A stretch of DNA of 64,000 bases, taken from contig NZ_FQZS01000015.1 in assembly GCF_900142105.1 (NCBI RefSeq), positions 1 through 64,000 of the forward strand, read 5' to 3'. Below are positions 60,386-64,000 of this stretch, one piece after another. Position 1 is the stretch's first letter. Each line of letters opens with the position of its first letter. The position numbers were made by a program, and so were the translations under genes. Source of the stretch: Lutispora thermophila DSM 19022 (GTDB lineage: Bacteria > Bacillota > Clostridia > Lutisporales > Lutisporaceae). Under the pieces are notes generated by a model, which saw nothing but the letters and a program-made list of their open reading frames with translations, searched no databases and was not told where the DNA came from.

Positions 60386-60946
60386 ATGTTTGTAATAGCA
60401 GGTTTAGGAAATCCTGGGACAAAGTATGCTGATACAAGACATAACATAGGGTTTATTACCATAGACTACTTGTCCCAGAAATTAAATATCAGCGTCAATA
60501 AAATAAAACATAAAGCTTTGATCGGAGAAGGATATGTGGGGACTGAAAAGGTATTGTTGGTAAAACCTCAGACATATATGAATCTCAGCGGCGAAAGCAT
60601 TCTGGATATTGTTGAATATTATAAGCTGCCTATGGAAAATCTCATTGTCATATATGATGATATAGACCTAGCCAAAGGGGTTTTGAGGATAAGACCCAAA
60701 GGAAGTGCAGGATCACATAACGGCATGAAGTCAATAATATACTTGTTACAAAGGGATGATTTTCCGAGAATACGAATTGGTATCGGCAAGCAGCCTGATT
60801 ATATGGATTTAGCTGACTATGTTACGGGCAAGTTTGCTAAAGACGAAATCCCGATTATGGCTGAAGCGGCAAAAAAGGCTGCTGAAGCCGTCCAAGAAAT
60901 AATACTGAAAGGCATTGCATCTGCAATGAACAAGTACAATGGATAA
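60386..60946 (+). CDS. pth: Peptidyl-tRNA hydrolase
   Basis: 186 aa from the ATG at 60386 after TTGGAGGAG (in-frame TTG at 60374 is inside the RBS). Releases peptides from peptidyl-tRNA that drops off ribosomes. Marks: [21 protein letters not shown] with catalytic His, [44 protein letters not shown] and [11 protein letters not shown]. The last 8 bp overlap mfd. Confidence 0.96.
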   Translation: MFVIAGLGNPGTKYADTRHNIGFITIDYLSQKLNISVNKIKHKALIGEGYVGTEKVLLVKPQTYMNLSGESILDIVEYYKLPMENLIVIYDDIDLAKGVLRIRPKGSAGSHNGMKSIIYLLQRDDFPRIRIGIGKQPDYMDLADYVTGKFAKDEIPIMAEAAKKAAEAVQEIILKGIASAMNKYNG

Positions 60947-63900
60947 GGTCTTGTTGCCCATTCAATCTTTGGAAGAATATAAATATCTGGATCAATCTCT
61001 TCGTGAAAACACTCATACGGTTGAAGTTCACGGGATTTCTGATGCCCAAAAATCAATGATGGCTGCTATGTTGAGCAGAAGCTTCAATAAATCCATATTA
61101 TTGATAACCCATAACGATGTTTTGGCAAGGAAAATTTATGAAGATATTTGCTTTTTTGATGAATCCGCCGCTGTTCTATTGCCTTCGGCAGAGATGATCT
61201 TTCACAAAATAGATGCGAGGAGCAATGAAATTGCGGTAAATAGGCTTAGAGCATTGAACAGGATAGCCTCAAAGGATAGGATCATATTGTGTGCATCTGT
61301 GGAAGCATTGCTGAATAGAATGCCTAATCCTCATGACTTCTACTCAAAGTTTATCAGCATAGAAGTAGGAGGACAAATGCCTGTAGAAGAGTTTGCAACC
61401 TATTTTTCCACATCAGGTTATGAGAGAGTAGATATGATAGAAGGCCGAGGGCAGTTTTCCATAAGAGGTGGAATAATAGACTTTTATGGTCCCATAGAAG
61501 ATTATCCCGTAAGAATTGAACTTTTTGATGATGAGGTAGATTCCATAAGACATTTTGACTTAGTAAGCCAGAGATCCATAAGAAAGTTGGACAGGACTCA
61601 ATTATTTCCCATGAGGGAAATGTTGTTCAGCTCTGAGGATTTTGCAAGAGCTTCAGAAAATATAGAAAAAGCCCTTAATAAAAGATTGGATCTTTATGAT
61701 GCCTCTACCAAGAAAAAGGCCTTGGGAGAAAAACTTAGGGAAAAAATTATAGAAGATATTGATAGGATAAAATCAAACATCTATTTTCAGGGAATAGAAA
61801 GGTATTCAAGCTTCTTCTATGAGAAGAGCTATTGCATCACTGAGTATCTGGAAGATTTTATGGTAATCATAGATGAACCAAACAGAGTAAGACAGAGATA
61901 TGATAATATAAGGCTGGAATATGAAGAGCATTTCAAGAGCCTCCTAGAAGAGGGAGATCTTTTGCCGGAGCAAGTGGATGCACTGTTTACTTATGATGAT
62001 ATTTTGTTGAAATTAGAAGATAAAAAGATAATATGTATAAATACTTTGCTAAAAACCTCCCAGGATTTTAAGCCTCAAAAATCCATAAGCTTTGTCACCC
62101 GATCAATGCCCCCTTTTCACGGCAAAATAAATCTTCTTATTGATGAGATAAAGATACTAAAAAGTAGAAAGTATAGAGTCATAATTTTAACAGGGAGCAA
62201 GGAAAGAGGACAAAGGATAGTGGAGGCGCTGAGGGATGAAGGTATAGAAGCCTTATATCAGGAGAATTTGACTTTCGAACTTCAAGAAGGGCATATTGTA
62301 GCTTTGCCTGGAAACCTCAGCGGAGGTTTTGAATTCCCCTCCATCAAATATGCCATAATTACGGATATGGATGTGTTTGGTGCCAACAGAAAAAAGATTG
62401 TAAAAAAGAAAGGCACCACTATAAAGTTTTTCAGCGATCTTAAGATTGGTGATTATGTGGTTCATGAGAATCATGGTATAGGCCAATATATGGGTATAGA
62501 AAGGCTTAGAGTGAACAATGTGGTGAGAGATTATCTCCATATCAGATACCAAGGCAATGATAAACTGTATATTCCTACGGATCAGTTTGATTTAATTCAG
62601 AAATATGTGGGAGGAGAAAAGGTCCCCAAGATCAATAAACTCTCAGGAATAGAATGGGCAAAAACAAAAGCAAGAGCCAGAAAGGCTATAGAAAACATGG
62701 CAGAGGACTTGCTAAAACTTTATGCTGAGAGGCAGCAGGCAAAAGGCTATGCTTTTTCTCCCGACGGCAAGTGGCAAAAAGAATTTGAAGATTCCTTTCC
62801 CTATGAGGAGACCCCGGATCAGCTCCACTGCATAGAAGAGATAAAGAAGGACATGGAAAGCAATAAAGCAATGGATAGATTGCTATGTGGAGATGTGGGA
62901 TATGGAAAAACAGAAGTGGCACTGAGAGCTGCTTTTAAGTGCATTAATGATGGAAAGCAGGTTGCCATACTGGTGCCTACCACCATATTGGCTCAGCAGC
63001 ATTATAATACATGCCGTCAGAGGTTTGGTAACTTTCCCATAAATGTAGAAATGTTATCCCGATTCAGAACCCCCCAGGAACAAAAAAAGATTCTTGAAGG
63101 GTTAAGGATTGGTGCTGTAGATCTTATTATAGGAACCCATAAATTGCTTCAGGATGATGTGGTGTTTAAGGATCTGGGGCTTTTGATAATCGATGAAGAA
63201 CAACGCTTTGGTGTGACCCATAAAGAAAAGATAAAACAGATGAAACAGAATGTGGATGTGCTTACTTTGACAGCTACTCCTATCCCAAGGACATTGCACA
63301 TGTCTCTGATAGGTATTAGAGATATAAGTGTTATAGAAGAACCGCCGGAGGAGAGATATCCTGTTCAGACCTATGTTATGGAGTATAATGAGGAAATAGT
63401 AAGGGATGCCATACTAAGGGAGATGAACAGAGGAGGTCAGATATATTTTCTCTACAACAGAGTAAGAAGCATTTCAAAGATGGCGGACAGATTGAGGAGT
63501 CTTGTGCCTGAAGCCAGGATCGGTGTAGCTCATGGTCAGATGGATGAAAGCCTTCTTGAAAACACCATGTTGGATTTTTATAATGGAGAATATGATGTAC
63601 TTTTGTGTACAACCATAATAGAAACAGGCTTGGATATACCAAACGTAAATACTATAATAGTATATGATGCGGACAAGATGGGCTTATCTCAGCTTTACCA
63701 GTTGAGGGGAAGGGTAGGAAGATCCAACAGATTGGCCTATGCATATCTCACCTATCAAAGAGATAAAGTTCTTACAGAAGTGGCAGAAAAAAGACTTCAA
63801 GCCATAAAGGAGTTTACGGAGTTTGGCTCAGGTTTTAAGATAGCAATGAGAGATTTAGAAATCAGAGGTGCAGGAAACCTGCTAGGCAGGGAACAACACG

Positions 63901-64000
63901 GACATATGGAGGCCATCGGATATGATCTATATACAAAATTGCTTGAGGATACCATAAGAAAACTGACAGGACAGCCTGTTAAGGAGAAGATTGATACCGT
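60939..64000 (+). CDS. mfd: Transcription-repair coupling factor Mfd (3' end outside window)
   Basis: Open from the ATG at 60939 to the window edge, about 1020 residues of a usual 1150-1180. The start [20 protein letters not shown] overlaps pth by 8 bp. The UvrB-like N-terminal region ([53 protein letters not shown]) is followed by the RNA-polymerase-interaction domain ([19 protein letters not shown], near 504-520), then the RecG-like motor: [10 protein letters not shown] (651-660), DEEQRFGV (752-759), [18 protein letters not shown], and [17 protein letters not shown] with [12 protein letters not shown]. Mfd removes stalled RNA polymerase and recruits UvrA. The C-terminal autoinhibitory domain is outside the window. 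Confidence 0.97.
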   Translation, partial: MDKVLLPIQSLEEYKYLDQSLRENTHTVEVHGISDAQKSMMAAMLSRSFNKSILLITHNDVLARKIYEDICFFDESAAVLLPSAEMIFHKIDARSNEIAVNRLRALNRIASKDRIILCASVEALLNRMPNPHDFYSKFISIEVGGQMPVEEFATYFSTSGYERVDMIEGRGQFSIRGGIIDFYGPIEDYPVRIELFDDEVDSIRHFDLVSQRSIRKLDRTQLFPMREMLFSSEDFARASENIEKALNKRLDLYDASTKKKALGEKLREKIIEDIDRIKSNIYFQGIERYSSFFYEKSYCITEYLEDFMVIIDEPNRVRQRYDNIRLEYEEHFKSLLEEGDLLPEQVDALFTYDDILLKLEDKKIICINTLLKTSQDFKPQKSISFVTRSMPPFHGKINLLIDEIKILKSRKYRVIILTGSKERGQRIVEALRDEGIEALYQENLTFELQEGHIVALPGNLSGGFEFPSIKYAIITDMDVFGANRKKIVKKKGTTIKFFSDLKIGDYVVHENHGIGQYMGIERLRVNNVVRDYLHIRYQGNDKLYIPTDQFDLIQKYVGGEKVPKINKLSGIEWAKTKARARKAIENMAEDLLKLYAERQQAKGYAFSPDGKWQKEFEDSFPYEETPDQLHCIEEIKKDMESNKAMDRLLCGDVGYGKTEVALRAAFKCINDGKQVAILVPTTILAQQHYNTCRQRFGNFPINVEMLSRFRTPQEQKKILEGLRIGAVDLIIGTHKLLQDDVVFKDLGLLIIDEEQRFGVTHKEKIKQMKQNVDVLTLTATPIPRTLHMSLIGIRDISVIEEPPEERYPVQTYVMEYNEEIVRDAILREMNRGGQIYFLYNRVRSISKMADRLRSLVPEARIGVAHGQMDESLLENTMLDFYNGEYDVLLCTTIIETGLDIPNVNTIIVYDADKMGLSQLYQLRGRVGRSNRLAYAYLTYQRDKVLTEVAEKRLQAIKEFTEFGSGFKIAMRDLEIRGAGNLLGREQHGHMEAIGYDLYTKLLEDTIRKLTGQPVKEKIDT

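Overview
The window looks like the chromosome of a low-GC, spore-forming member of the Clostridia. Strong AGGAGG-type ribosome binding sites precede most genes. Spore-related genes are present (spoVG behind a sigma-H-like promoter, a CotF-type coat protein and several Met/Cys/Tyr-rich small proteins), together with an SLH-anchored hydrolase and the block purR-spoVG-glmU-prs-pth-mfd that is common in this class. No rRNA or tRNA gene was seen.

Region by region. Positions 1-386 hold the start of an IS982-type transposase cut by the window edge. Positions 677-11220 are one co-directional CRISPR-Cas operon. It is best read as type III-D2: an HD-less Cas10, a Csx10-like Cas7-Cas5 fusion with a helical tail, a tandem Cas7, Csx19 and a zinc-motif RAMP protein with insertions. 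It is bracketed by two CARF proteins, one with a divergent PD-(D/E)xK domain and one with a HEPN motif. A 12-repeat array (11267-12032) follows. Its repeat orientation shows that it is transcribed toward the cas genes, with the leader on the far side; that leader contains an orphan repeat (12259-12287). No cas1, cas2 or cas6 is present. In the predicted system the crRNA-guided complex recognises RNA, Cas10 makes cyclic oligoadenylates, and the CARF proteins respond.

Positions 12620-24113 carry an SLH/GH18 protein, an acetamidase/formamidase, a GntR regulator divergent from an AprA/FrdA-like flavoprotein-ferredoxin-M42 peptidase operon, a class A beta-lactamase-like protein, a MATE transporter, NagA and a stand-alone ThiF-like protein. 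Positions 24199-28968 are a 5-oxoprolinase operon (pxpA, NRAMP-type transporter, pxpB, pxpC) with an IclR regulator; pxpA is broken by a perfect 17-bp tandem duplication. Positions 29081-37032 hold spore proteins, a YigZ protein, a Ca2+-type P-ATPase, an rRNA methyltransferase and an intergenic region rich in secondary structure (32100-32536).

Positions 37172-49524 are a long operon: secreted/membrane protein, ABC ATPase and permease, coiled-coil membrane protein, MoxR ATPase, DUF58, BatA-like vWA protein and a double-vWA membrane protein. A REP-like repeat pair sits at the end of the permease gene. A decayed xdhC remnant, aroE, two alpha/beta hydrolases with a TetR regulator and two matching palindromic operators, and murC lead into the housekeeping block that runs off the right edge inside mfd.
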